A stretch of DNA of 64,000 bases, taken from assembly GCA_963836375.1 (NCBI GenBank), contig CAWIJK010000002.1, positions 558,001 to 622,000 on the forward strand, read 5' to 3'. The position numbers and the translations under genes are program-made. Below, piece by piece: positions 8,222-15,756 of the stretch. Numbering within the stretch: the first letter of the stretch is position 1; each line of letters opens with the position of its first letter. A model generated the notes under the pieces. It did not search any database, had not been told where the DNA came from, and saw nothing but the letters and a program-made list of their open reading frames with translations. The DNA is from CAWIJK01 sp963836375. GTDB lineage: Bacteria > Actinomycetota > Acidimicrobiia > Acidimicrobiales > RAAP-2.

Positions 8222-8263
8222 ATGCCGCATAGTCACCGTCACCACCACCGCCACCACGGGTGA
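8222..8263 (+). CDS. Candidate His-rich leader peptide upstream of infC (13 aa)
   Basis: ATG 8222 opens a 13-codon frame, MPHSHRHHHRHHG, with seven histidines, ending TGA 8261-8263. It follows AGGAG (8215-8219), although the spacing is tight, and ends 15 bases before the infC start. Its composition and position recall leader peptides of attenuated amino-acid operons, here placed before translation genes. No clear terminator/antiterminator pair was identified. It could also be chance from a CAC-repeat stretch. Confidence 0.35.
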   Translation: MPHSHRHHHRHHG

Positions 8264-8278
8264 GCACCGGATCAACCG

Positions 8279-8992
8279 GTGGTGAGCACCGGACCGACCG
8301 GCGAGCACCGGATCAACGACCGGATCCGCGCCCGTGAGGTGCGGCTCGTCGACCCCGACGGCCAGCAGCTGGGCATCAAGCCGCTGCCCGAGGCCTTGAC
8401 CATCGCCCGCAGTCTCGACCTCGACCTGGTGGAGGTGGCACCGAACGCCAATCCACCGGTGTGCCGGATCATGGACTTCGGCAAGTTCAAGTTCGACGAG
8501 GCCCAGCGAGCCAAGGAGAGCCGCCGCAAGGCCGTCCACGTCGGGATCAAGGAGATGAAGTACCGGCCCAAGATAGGTCCGGGTGACTTCGACACCAAGA
8601 CCCGGCAGGTGGCCAAGTTCTTGGACGAAGGGCACAAGGTCAAGATCACGATCATGTTCCGAGGCCGCGAGGTGTTCCATCCCGAACTGGGCAAGCGGAT
8701 CCTGGACCGGATCGCCGAGCAGACCGAGGGATCGGCGAAGGTGGAGGCCGAACCCCGCCTCGACGGTCGCAACATGGTGATGGTGCTGGCGCCGGACAAG
8801 CGGGCCAAGCAGGCCGCGGCCTCGAGGGCCCGTTCGACCGGCCCGGTCTCGGGGGACGGCGACACGGCGGTCGCCGCGCCGGCGAGCCCGGCCGCGGCCT
8901 CGCCAGAGACGACGAACGGGTCCGAGGCCAACGGGGCCGGTGCCGCCGAGGTGGCGCCGACCGGCGGGGCGACGGCACAGGGAGAGGGATAG
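8279..8992 (+). CDS. infC: Translation initiation factor IF-3
   Basis: Binds the 30S subunit, blocks subunit joining and checks the initiation codon. The IF3 N-domain starts EHRINDRIRAREVRLVD and the linker/C-domain includes PPVCRIMDFGKF and VKITIMFRGRE. The core ends near residue 175. A tail of about 60 residues rich in Ala, Gly, Ser and Glu follows and is not part of canonical IF3. Starts GTG 8279 and GTG 8282 are both possible and neither has a strong ribosome-binding site. The start region contains three copies of GAGCACCGGA. First gene of infC-rpmI-rplT. Confidence 0.93.
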   Translation: MVSTGPTGEHRINDRIRAREVRLVDPDGQQLGIKPLPEALTIARSLDLDLVEVAPNANPPVCRIMDFGKFKFDEAQRAKESRRKAVHVGIKEMKYRPKIGPGDFDTKTRQVAKFLDEGHKVKITIMFRGREVFHPELGKRILDRIAEQTEGSAKVEAEPRLDGRNMVMVLAPDKRAKQAAASRARSTGPVSGDGDTAVAAPASPAAASPETTNGSEANGAGAAEVAPTGGATAQGEG

Positions 8993-8995
8993 CGA

Positions 8996-9190
8996 ATGCC
9001 CAAGATGAAGACCGACCGGGGCGCGGCCAAGCGGGTCAAGGTGACCGGTTCGGGCCGACTGCGCCGGCGCAAGCAGAACCGTCGCCACATCCTCGAGAAG
9101 AAGACCAGCGTGCGCAAGCGTCGTCTGGCCCGGGAGACCGATTTCTCGCCCGGTGACGAGCGGACCGCGAAGAGGATGCTCGGGCTCTGA
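8996..9190 (+). CDS. rpmI: 50S ribosomal protein L35
   Basis: 64 aa and highly basic: MPKMKTDRGAAKRVKVTGSG at the start, then RRRKQNRRHILEKKT. This is the full L35 pattern. It lies three bases after infC and is followed by rplT, the conserved infC-rpmI-rplT operon. L20 autoregulates this operon in several bacteria; no clear L20 leader was traced here. Confidence 0.96.
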   Translation: MPKMKTDRGAAKRVKVTGSGRLRRRKQNRRHILEKKTSVRKRRLARETDFSPGDERTAKRMLGL

Positions 9191-9307
9191 GCCCCGTGCC
9201 CGGCCCCGGCCGGGCCCAAAGCGGACTCCGTGCGGACCCCGCGCGGGCCGCCCAGTCGATCGCAACCCCCGGGCCCCGGCTGGCCCACGACCAGAGAGGA
9301 GGACCCC

Positions 9308-9682
9308 ATGGCGAGAGTGAAGCGCTCCGTCCACGGGCGCAAGCACCACCGTGCCGTGCTCGAGCAGGCGAAGGGGTACTACGGGAACAAGAGCCGCACC
9401 TACCGGGCCGCCAACGAGCAGCTCTTGCACTCGGGCCAGTACGCCTACCGGGACCGCCGGGCCCGCAAGGGCGACTTCCGCAAGCTCTGGATCCAGCGGA
9501 TCAACGCGGCCGCCCGGGAGAACGGCATGAGCTACAGCCGCTTCATCAACGGGTTGCACCAGGCCGGGGTCGACGTCGACCGTAAGGTGCTGGCGGACCT
9601 GGCGGTCTCCGACGCCGACGCGTTCGCCGCGCTGGTCGCGGTGGCGGCCGAGGCCCGGGTCGGCGCCGAGGCCGCTTCCTGA
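9308..9682 (+). CDS. rplT: 50S ribosomal protein L20
   Basis: 124 aa, starting MARVKRSVHGRKHHRAVLEQ and continuing with GYYGNKSRTYRAANEQ and YAYRDRRARKGDFRKLWIQR, the canonical L20 N-terminal extension and globular part. An AGGAGG site precedes ATG 9308 at good spacing. The 117-base gap after rpmI is longer than usual. The stop TGA overlaps the probable CTG start of the next gene. Confidence 0.96.
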   Translation: MARVKRSVHGRKHHRAVLEQAKGYYGNKSRTYRAANEQLLHSGQYAYRDRRARKGDFRKLWIQRINAAARENGMSYSRFINGLHQAGVDVDRKVLADLAVSDADAFAALVAVAAEARVGAEAAS

Positions 9683-10476
9683 GCCAGGCGCTCGCCTACT
9701 CCCACCAGCGGGTCCGCCGGCTGCGCCGGCTCCTCCAGAAGCGCTCCACCCGGTGGGCGGAGCGGGTGTTCGTGGCCGAGGGGACCGAGCTGATCCGCAC
9801 GGCGCTGGCCGCCGGGGCCGTCCCCGAGGCCCTCTACGTGGGGGCCGAGGGACGGGCCGACGCCGACGTGGCCTCCCTGGCCACCGAGGCCCAGCGGTCG
9901 GGGGTGCGGGTCTTCGACCTGGCCCCCGGGGTGATGGCCAAGGTGGCCGACACGGTGACCCCCCAGGGGGTCCTGGCCACTTTCGCCATGGTCGACACCG
10001 GGCCCGAGGCCCTCGACGGCGGCCGGCTGGTGGTGGTCATGGCCGATGTGCGCGACCCGGGCAACGCCGGCACCGTGCTGCGCAGCGCCGATGCGGCCGG
10101 CGCCGACGCGGTGGTGTGCTGCGGGGGCACGGTCGACCCCTACAACCCAAAGACGGTCCGATCCTCGGCCGGCTCGCTCTTCCACGTGCCCCTCGTCGTC
10201 CTGGCCAGCGTCGACGAGGCCGTGGGGCTGCTGGGTCGGCTCGGCTACCGGCGCCTCGGGGCACAGGTCCGGGGCGGGGAGGACTACACGGCGGTCGACT
10301 GGCGCCGGCCCACCGCGCTCGTGCTCGGGAACGAGTCGGCGGGGTTGCCCGGCGACCTGGCGCTCGACGGCGCGGTGGGCATCGCCATGGCCGGACGGGC
10401 CGAGTCGCTCAACGTGGGTGTGGCCTGCGCCGTGCTCTGCTTCGAGGCGCTGCGCCAGCGCCGGGCCGGCTCGTAG
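9679..10476 (+). CDS. SpoU/TrmH-family rRNA methyltransferase (TsnR-like)
   Basis: 2'-O-ribose methyltransferase with a SPOUT knot. Motif 1 is DPGNAGTVLRSADAAG, motif 2 LVLGNESAGLP and motif 3 SLNVGVACAVLCFEAL. The gene follows rplT as tsnR does in mycobacteria. The family-typical N-terminus (SHQRVRRLRRLLQKRSTRWAE) is encoded upstream of the first GTG (9766). The only codon that could start it is CTG 9679, which overlaps the rplT stop as CTGA. Starting at GTG 9766 would remove about 29 conserved residues. Exact target nucleotide unknown. Confidence 0.85.
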   Translation: MSQALAYSHQRVRRLRRLLQKRSTRWAERVFVAEGTELIRTALAAGAVPEALYVGAEGRADADVASLATEAQRSGVRVFDLAPGVMAKVADTVTPQGVLATFAMVDTGPEALDGGRLVVVMADVRDPGNAGTVLRSADAAGADAVVCCGGTVDPYNPKTVRSSAGSLFHVPLVVLASVDEAVGLLGRLGYRRLGAQVRGGEDYTAVDWRRPTALVLGNESAGLPGDLALDGAVGIAMAGRAESLNVGVACAVLCFEALRQRRAGS

Positions 10477-10484
10477 CGACCCAT

Positions 10485-10490
10485 TAGGAT
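10485..10490 (+). promoter_or_regulatory. -10 box TAGGAT of pheS (leaderless type)
   Basis: TAGGAT, six bases, then ATG 10497. It lies only a few bases after the stop of the preceding methyltransferase. Confidence 0.5.
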
Positions 10491-10496
10491 TTCCCG

Positions 10497-11543
10497 ATGG
10501 ACGTGGCGACGATCGAGCGGGAGGCGGCCGAGGCCGTCGCCGCCGCCGCCTCCTCCGAGGACCTGGCCCGGGTCGAGACGGCGGTGCTGGGCAAGCGGGC
10601 CCCGCTGGCCCTGGCCCACCGCGAACTCGGGGCGCTGGCCCCCGACGAGCGCCGGGAGGCCGGCCGGGTCCTCCACGAGGCCCGGGCCCGCCTCGAAGCG
10701 GTAGTCGGCGGGCGGCGGGCCGAGCTGGCCGCGGCCGAGCGGTCGGCCGCCCTGGCGGCCGACCGGCTGGACCTGACAGAGGCCCTGCCGATGTCGACGC
10801 CGGTCGGTCGGGGCCGGACCCACCTGGTCAGCCAGACCCGCGACCACCTCGAAGACGTCTTCGTCGGCATGGGTTTCGAGGTGGCCGAAGGGCCCGAGGC
10901 CGAGAGCGACTGGTACAACTTCGAAGCCCTCAACATCCCCCCGGCCCACCCGGCCCGGGGCATGTGGGACACCTTCTACCTGAACCTGGGCGAGCCCGAG
11001 ACGGTGGTGCTGCGCACCCACACCTCCCCGGTCCAGATCCACCTCCTCGAGGCCGCCGTGCGCGACGGGCGCCTGCCAATCCACGCCGTCATGCCCGGAC
11101 GCTGCTTTCGACGGGACACCCCCGACGCCCGGCACCTGGCCACCTTCCACCAGATCGAAGGACTCGTGGTCGACCGGGACATCACCTTCGGGGACCTGGC
11201 CGGGACGATCGAGACCTTCACGACCGCCTATTTCGGAGCAGACATCCACTCGCGCCTGCGGCCGGCCTACTTCCCGTTCACCGAACCGTCGGCCGAGTAC
11301 GAGATCACCTGTGCAATCTGCCACGGGGAGGGATGCCGCACCTGCTCGGGAAGCGGGTGGATCGAGCTGGGCGGCTGCGGCATGGTCGACCCGGCCGTGT
11401 TCGACGCCGTGGGCGTCGACGGGGCCGAGTGGTCGGGCTTCGCCTTCGGGTTCGGCATCGACCGCTGCGCCCAGATGCGTCACGGCATCTCGGACATGCG
11501 CGCCCTGATCGAGAACGACGTCCGCTTCTTGAGGCAATTCTGA
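10497..11543 (+). CDS. pheS: Phenylalanyl-tRNA synthetase alpha subunit
   Basis: Class II synthetase subunit of the alpha2-beta2 enzyme that charges tRNA-Phe. 348 aa: an N-terminal coiled coil (about 1-90), then the catalytic domain with motif 2 FRRDTPDARHLATFHQIEG and motif 3 GFAFGFGIDRCAQMRHGI. Near residues 271-286 there is a Cys-rich insert, CAICHGEGCRTC, that looks like a zinc knuckle or its remnant; E. coli PheS lacks it but similar inserts are known in other bacteria. The stop overlaps the pheT start. Confidence 0.96.
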   Translation: MDVATIEREAAEAVAAAASSEDLARVETAVLGKRAPLALAHRELGALAPDERREAGRVLHEARARLEAVVGGRRAELAAAERSAALAADRLDLTEALPMSTPVGRGRTHLVSQTRDHLEDVFVGMGFEVAEGPEAESDWYNFEALNIPPAHPARGMWDTFYLNLGEPETVVLRTHTSPVQIHLLEAAVRDGRLPIHAVMPGRCFRRDTPDARHLATFHQIEGLVVDRDITFGDLAGTIETFTTAYFGADIHSRLRPAYFPFTEPSAEYEITCAICHGEGCRTCSGSGWIELGGCGMVDPAVFDAVGVDGAEWSGFAFGFGIDRCAQMRHGISDMRALIENDVRFLRQF

Positions 11544-13993
11544 TGCGGGCTCCGCTGAGCTGGCTGCGCGACTTCGCCCCCTTCGAGGGCGACCCGAGCG
11601 CCCTGGCCGCCACCCTCGACGACCTCGGACTGGTGGTCGAGGGGGTCGAGCACGTCGGCGAGGGCCTCGAGGACATCGTGGTGTCCCGGGTCGACGAGAT
11701 CTCGGCCATCGAGGGGGCCGACAAGATCCGACGGGTCATCGTCGACGCCGGCGAGGGGCCGGTGGAGATCGTCTGTGGCGCCTGGAACTTCTCGGTGGGC
11801 GACCTCGTCCCCCTGGCCCCGGTGGGCGCCGTGCTCCCCGGCGGCTTCGCCATCAAGGCCCGCACCATGAGAGGGGTGGTCTCCAACGGGATGCTCTGCT
11901 CGGGCGACGAGCTCGGGCTCTCCGACGACCATGAGGGGCTGCTCGTGCTCACCGAGGTGGAGGGGGTCCGCCCCGGCCAGCCGGTCGCCGAGGCCCTTGG
12001 CATCGAGCCCGACGTCGTCTTCGACATCACCGTGGAGGGCAACCGACCCGACGCCTGGTCCATGGCCGGGGTGGCCCGGGACCTGGCGGCGCGCCTCGGG
12101 CTCGCCTTCTCCCTGCCTGACCCGGTCCTGCCGGTGCGCACCGGGCCGCCGGTGGGCACGCTGGCCACCTTGGTGGTCGAGGACCAGGACCTGTGCCCAC
12201 GCATGACGGCGCGGGTGCTCACCGAGGTCGTGGTCGGCCCGTCGCCCCGCTGGCTGGCCCGCCGCCTCACCTTGGCCGGGATGCGGCCGATCAACAACGT
12301 GGTCGACGCCTCCAACTACGTGATGCTCGAGCTCGGCCAGCCCACCCATCCCTACGACCTGGACCGGGTCGGCGGATCCGGCCTCCGAGTACGCCGGGCC
12401 CGGCCCGGCGAGCCGGTGGTCACCCTCGACGGCGTGGAGCGGATCCTCGGCACGCCCGGACGCGGCTTGGGTGACACCGGCGAGGATTGCGTGATCTGTG
12501 ACGCCGAGGGCACGCCCATCGGCATCGGCGGGATCATGGGCGGCGCCTCCTCGGAGATCGCCGACGACACGACCCGGGTCCTCTTGGAGACCGCCTATTT
12601 CAGCCCGATGGCCATCGCCCGCACCGCAAAGCGCCTCGGGCTGCGAACGGAGGCCTCGGCCCGCTTCGAACGGGGGTGCGACCCCTGGGGGATCGACCGG
12701 GCCGCCGCCCGCTTCTGCGAGCTGCTGGACGCGCCGGTGGCCGAAGGGATCCTCGATGTCCGCGCCGAGGTGCCCGGGCCCGCTTCGATCCGTGTGCCCT
12801 TGGCGCGGGTCAACGGGCTGTTGGGCACGGCCCTCGACGCCCAAGAGGTCGCCCATCTCCTCGAGCCGATCGGTTTCGCTTGCCAGCCGTCGGGGGCCGA
12901 CCTCGTGGTGACCGTGCCCACCAACCGGCCCGACGTCCGCCCGGCACCCCACGGGGTGGAGGACGTGATCGAAGAGGTGGCCCGGACCTTCGGCTACTCG
13001 CGCATCGGGCGCCGCCAGCCGAGCTGGCCCGAGCCCGGGCGGCTCACCGCCCACCAGCGCGAGCGACGGCGTGTCCGCGAGGTGCTGTGCGGCCTCGGGG
13101 CCTACGAGGTGTGGACGCCGAGCCTGATGGCCGATGCCGACCACGCCCGCATCGGGCTGGAGGGCCCGGCGGTGGAGGTGGCCAACCCGCTGGTCAGCGA
13201 CGAGTCGGTGCTCCGGCGGTCCTTGTTGCCCGGGATGCTGCGGGCCTTGGCCTACAACGCCGACCGGCGCCAGGGGTCGGTCCGGCTTTTCGAGGTCGGC
13301 ACGGTGTTCTCCCATCCAGACGAGCACGGTGGACGGGTCGTCGAGCGGGCGGGGGCGGGTGGGGCGAGGGCGGTGGTCCTTCCGGGCGAACGCGAGATGG
13401 TGGGGGTTGCCCTCGGCCTCGACGACGACGACGCCCGAGCCGCCGTGGCCGTCTGGGAGGTGGCGTCGGCCGCCCTGCGGTTGCGCGGCGTCGCCGTGAA
13501 CGCCACCGGGTCCCCCGAGCCCGGGCTGCACCCGACCCGGTCGGCCCGGCTGGTGGCCGGCGGACTCGACGTGGCCATCGGCGCGGTGGGCGAGGTCGAC
13601 CCCGACGTGGTGGCGGCCTTCGGCCTGGGCCGGCGCCGGGTGGGCTGGCTCGCCGTCGACCTGGGCCTGGTCGACGAGACGGCCCGCACCCCCGAGGAGG
13701 CCCGCCCGGTCAGCCGCTTCCCCTCCTCGGACATCGACCTCGCCTTCACCGTGGCCGACGAGGTGCCGGCGGCCACGGTGGCCGCCGCCCTAGAGGGCGC
13801 CGCCGGTGAGCTCGCCGAGTCGGTCGCCCTCTTCGACGTCTACCGGGGACCCGGGGTGCAAGAGGGCCAGCGCAGCCTCGCCTACCGCCTGCGTCTGTGC
13901 GCCGACGACCGCACCCTCACCGACGAAGAGGTGGGGCGGGTCCGCCAGGACTGCATCGAAGCGGTCGAGGGGCTCGGGGCGCTCCTGCGCTGA
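11543..13993 (+). CDS. pheT: Phenylalanyl-tRNA synthetase beta subunit
   Basis: 816 aa, normal for bacterial PheT. Domains in order: N-terminal region with RAPLSWLRDF, EMAP-like tRNA-binding domain (about 40-150, with IVCGAWNF), B3/B4 editing domain, B5 domain (about 400-475), catalytic-like core and the C-terminal ferredoxin-like anticodon-binding domain (about 720-816, starting near SRFPSSDIDLAFTV). ATG 11543 overlaps the pheS stop as TGATG. In many actinobacteria argC follows directly; here about 11 kb separates them. Confidence 0.96.
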   Translation: MRAPLSWLRDFAPFEGDPSALAATLDDLGLVVEGVEHVGEGLEDIVVSRVDEISAIEGADKIRRVIVDAGEGPVEIVCGAWNFSVGDLVPLAPVGAVLPGGFAIKARTMRGVVSNGMLCSGDELGLSDDHEGLLVLTEVEGVRPGQPVAEALGIEPDVVFDITVEGNRPDAWSMAGVARDLAARLGLAFSLPDPVLPVRTGPPVGTLATLVVEDQDLCPRMTARVLTEVVVGPSPRWLARRLTLAGMRPINNVVDASNYVMLELGQPTHPYDLDRVGGSGLRVRRARPGEPVVTLDGVERILGTPGRGLGDTGEDCVICDAEGTPIGIGGIMGGASSEIADDTTRVLLETAYFSPMAIARTAKRLGLRTEASARFERGCDPWGIDRAAARFCELLDAPVAEGILDVRAEVPGPASIRVPLARVNGLLGTALDAQEVAHLLEPIGFACQPSGADLVVTVPTNRPDVRPAPHGVEDVIEEVARTFGYSRIGRRQPSWPEPGRLTAHQRERRRVREVLCGLGAYEVWTPSLMADADHARIGLEGPAVEVANPLVSDESVLRRSLLPGMLRALAYNADRRQGSVRLFEVGTVFSHPDEHGGRVVERAGAGGARAVVLPGEREMVGVALGLDDDDARAAVAVWEVASAALRLRGVAVNATGSPEPGLHPTRSARLVAGGLDVAIGAVGEVDPDVVAAFGLGRRRVGWLAVDLGLVDETARTPEEARPVSRFPSSDIDLAFTVADEVPAATVAAALEGAAGELAESVALFDVYRGPGVQEGQRSLAYRLRLCADDRTLTDEEVGRVRQDCIEAVEGLGALLR

Positions 13994-14029
13994 GACCCCG
14001 GGCTGGTCGGAACTGCCGGGGGTTGGGCG

Positions 14030-14779
14030 TCAGGATTCGGCCAGGCCGGCGGCCACGGCGCCCCCGGTGACCGGGTTATTGAGGTAGGGCTCGGGATCGT
14101 GGACCCGGTGACCATTGTCGACGAGCCGGTCGACGGCGCCAGAGAAGCGCTCGGCCACCGGGTTGAGGCACGCGGGGTCATCGGCGTTTCGGATGTTGGT
14201 CCACGAGCGCAGACCACCGGGGAACCGGCCCCGCCCGCCCCTGGCCGCGGGCCGGACGAACTCGAGCACGGCGTCGCCGGCCAACGGGCACCCGAGGGTG
14301 ACGAAGTGGGTGACTGCCCATTCGGGGTGTTCGCACAGGGACTCGTAGGCGACGACGGTGCCCAGGCTGTGGGCCACGAGCACCCTGGTGTCGGGACCGA
14401 CCGTGTCGGCGACGCGCTGGCGGGCGGCCCGGCGGATCCCCTCGTCGGCGAAGTAGGCACCGGCCTGGGCCAAGAGGCGGTCCAGGTGCTGTTCGGCCAG
14501 GATCTTGACCATCTCGTCGAGGTCGACGCCGGGCTCGGCCGCGGTGAGCACGTCTGCGAGGCTGGCCAGAGTGGCCTTGATGTCGAGCGGCGGCTCGTAG
14601 CCCCGCTCGGGGTCGGCCCGGAAGAGGTCGCCGTAGAAAGCCACCGCCACGTCGTCCTCGTCGATGCTCACCCCGTGCCAGGCCAGACCGTCGGCCAGCG
14701 AGGGGTACCACCTCGCCTTGATCGAGGACGGACCCCACAGGGCGTTGCCCGCGCCGTGCACCATGACCACCGTCGCCAT
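14030..14779 (-). CDS. Alpha/beta hydrolase, PGAP1/lipase-like
   Basis: 249 aa. The N-terminus MATVVMVHGAGN gives the first strand and oxyanion region. VLVAHSLGTVVAYESL carries the nucleophile elbow GxSxG-like AHSLG (Ser about residue 129). The C-terminal NGHRVHDPEPYL region supplies a plausible catalytic His. The Asp cannot be fixed by eye. Substrate unknown. The start ATG 14779 was preferred over upstream codons because it places the first beta strand at the N-terminus. Convergent with pheT. Confidence 0.7.
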   Translation of the reverse strand: MATVVMVHGAGNALWGPSSIKARWYPSLADGLAWHGVSIDEDDVAVAFYGDLFRADPERGYEPPLDIKATLASLADVLTAAEPGVDLDEMVKILAEQHLDRLLAQAGAYFADEGIRRAARQRVADTVGPDTRVLVAHSLGTVVAYESLCEHPEWAVTHFVTLGCPLAGDAVLEFVRPAARGGRGRFPGGLRSWTNIRNADDPACLNPVAERFSGAVDRLVDNGHRVHDPEPYLNNPVTGGAVAAGLAES

Positions 14780-14820
14780 GGCGCCTGAGTGTTGCACGCC
14801 GGGGCGAACGCCCGGACCGC

Positions 14821-15228
14821 CTAGCGCTGGATCGACCCCCGGCGGGTGTCCAGACCACCCGGCTCGACCATGCTCCAGCCCCAACCCCGGCGCTCGCGCC
14901 ACGAGACCACGTCGCCGGGGCCCAGGATCACCGGGGTCCCCGGCCCGATGGTCACCCGGTCACCGTTGGCCAGGCAGATCACGCCTTCTTTGATTACCCC
15001 GTCGGCCAACCGGGCCTCGAAGGCGTGCCAGCGGCGGGCTCCCGGGGCGGTGACGAGGGGGCCCTGGGTCCCGTGCACCGAGATGACCGGTGGTGCGACG
15101 GCGACGGGTTGGCGCCGCCCGAGCAGTCGGGAGAGCCGCGCCGTCACGTGGCGTCCGGCGTCGGTCGCGGGGCGAGGGCGGCCACCCGCTGGGTCAGGCC
15201 GGGACGGTCCCGGTTTCCGACGGTTCAT
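14821..15228 (-). CDS. Hypothetical protein, 135 aa
   Basis: Not recognised as a named family. The first 50 residues are basic and Pro/Arg-rich; the rest contains several beta-strand-like stretches (PPVISVHGTQGPLV, GVICLANGDRVTIGPGTPVIL, GPGDVVSWRERRG). An AGGAGG-type site ends three bases before ATG 15228, and this start overlaps the stop of the small membrane protein upstream (ATGA), so the two are probably translated together. No signal peptide. Confidence 0.5.
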   Translation of the reverse strand: MNRRKPGPSRPDPAGGRPRPATDAGRHVTARLSRLLGRRQPVAVAPPVISVHGTQGPLVTAPGARRWHAFEARLADGVIKEGVICLANGDRVTIGPGTPVILGPGDVVSWRERRGWGWSMVEPGGLDTRRGSIQR

Positions 15229-15341
15229 TGCTCCTCCTCTTCCCCCTCCTCGTACCGGCGGTTCCGTCTGCGGACGGTCACGAAGGAGACGACCAGCAAC
15301 GCCGCCAGGCCCACGAAGACGACCGACCCGACGGCGACCAC
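15225..15341 (-). CDS. Small single-pass membrane protein (38 aa)
   Basis: GTG 15341, preceded by GGGAGG at seven-base spacing, opens 38 codons. Residues 1-23 form one hydrophobic helix (VVAVGSVVFVGLAALLVVSF), followed by basic RRRNRR and an acidic tail EEGEEEE. The positive-inside pattern suggests a cytoplasmic C-terminus. Its stop overlaps the start of the 135-aa gene. The frame remains open upstream to about 15716, but that part is Arg/Pro-rich and looks non-coding. Function unknown. Confidence 0.45.
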   Translation of the reverse strand: MVAVGSVVFVGLAALLVVSFVTVRRRNRRYEEGEEEEQ

Positions 15342-15756
15342 CGAATTCCCTCCCGCCAGCGCCCGGGGGCTCGCCCGGGGCGCTTTGACCGTACCCCGGG
15401 GAACGGCCGATGACCCCGGTGACGGGCCGATCGCCGTCGGCGCCCGAGTCGGGCCCTCCCACCAGGGTCGACAGGGACGACAAGTTGCGAGGAGAGTGCG
15501 AGTAGTTCGCCGAGCCCGCGGGACCCCGTGGACCACATCGGCGGAGAACGCTCGGCGGCGGCGGGTCGCCGTCGGTCGACCGGGGGGCGGGGCTCGGCCC
15601 GCCCAGCGACCGCCCCCCCGGGTCGACCCACCCGAGTCGGCCGCAGCGGTCCGGGGCCGGCGGCGCGGTGACCACGAGGGCCCCTGTCGGTCCTGACACC
15701 TCGGGTTCGGGGCCAACTACCATCGGGGGCTCACAGGTATCGGGGGACTTTGTTCA
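15342..15756. other. Intergenic region between divergent genes
   Basis: About 415 bases with no convincing gene. The open frames here have shadow-type composition. A possible promoter for the large cyclase gene is CTGACA (15693-15698) and TACCAT (15718-15723), with a 19-base spacer that is longer than ideal. GGGGGA at 15742-15747 could serve as ribosome-binding site for GTG 15757. Confidence 0.4.
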
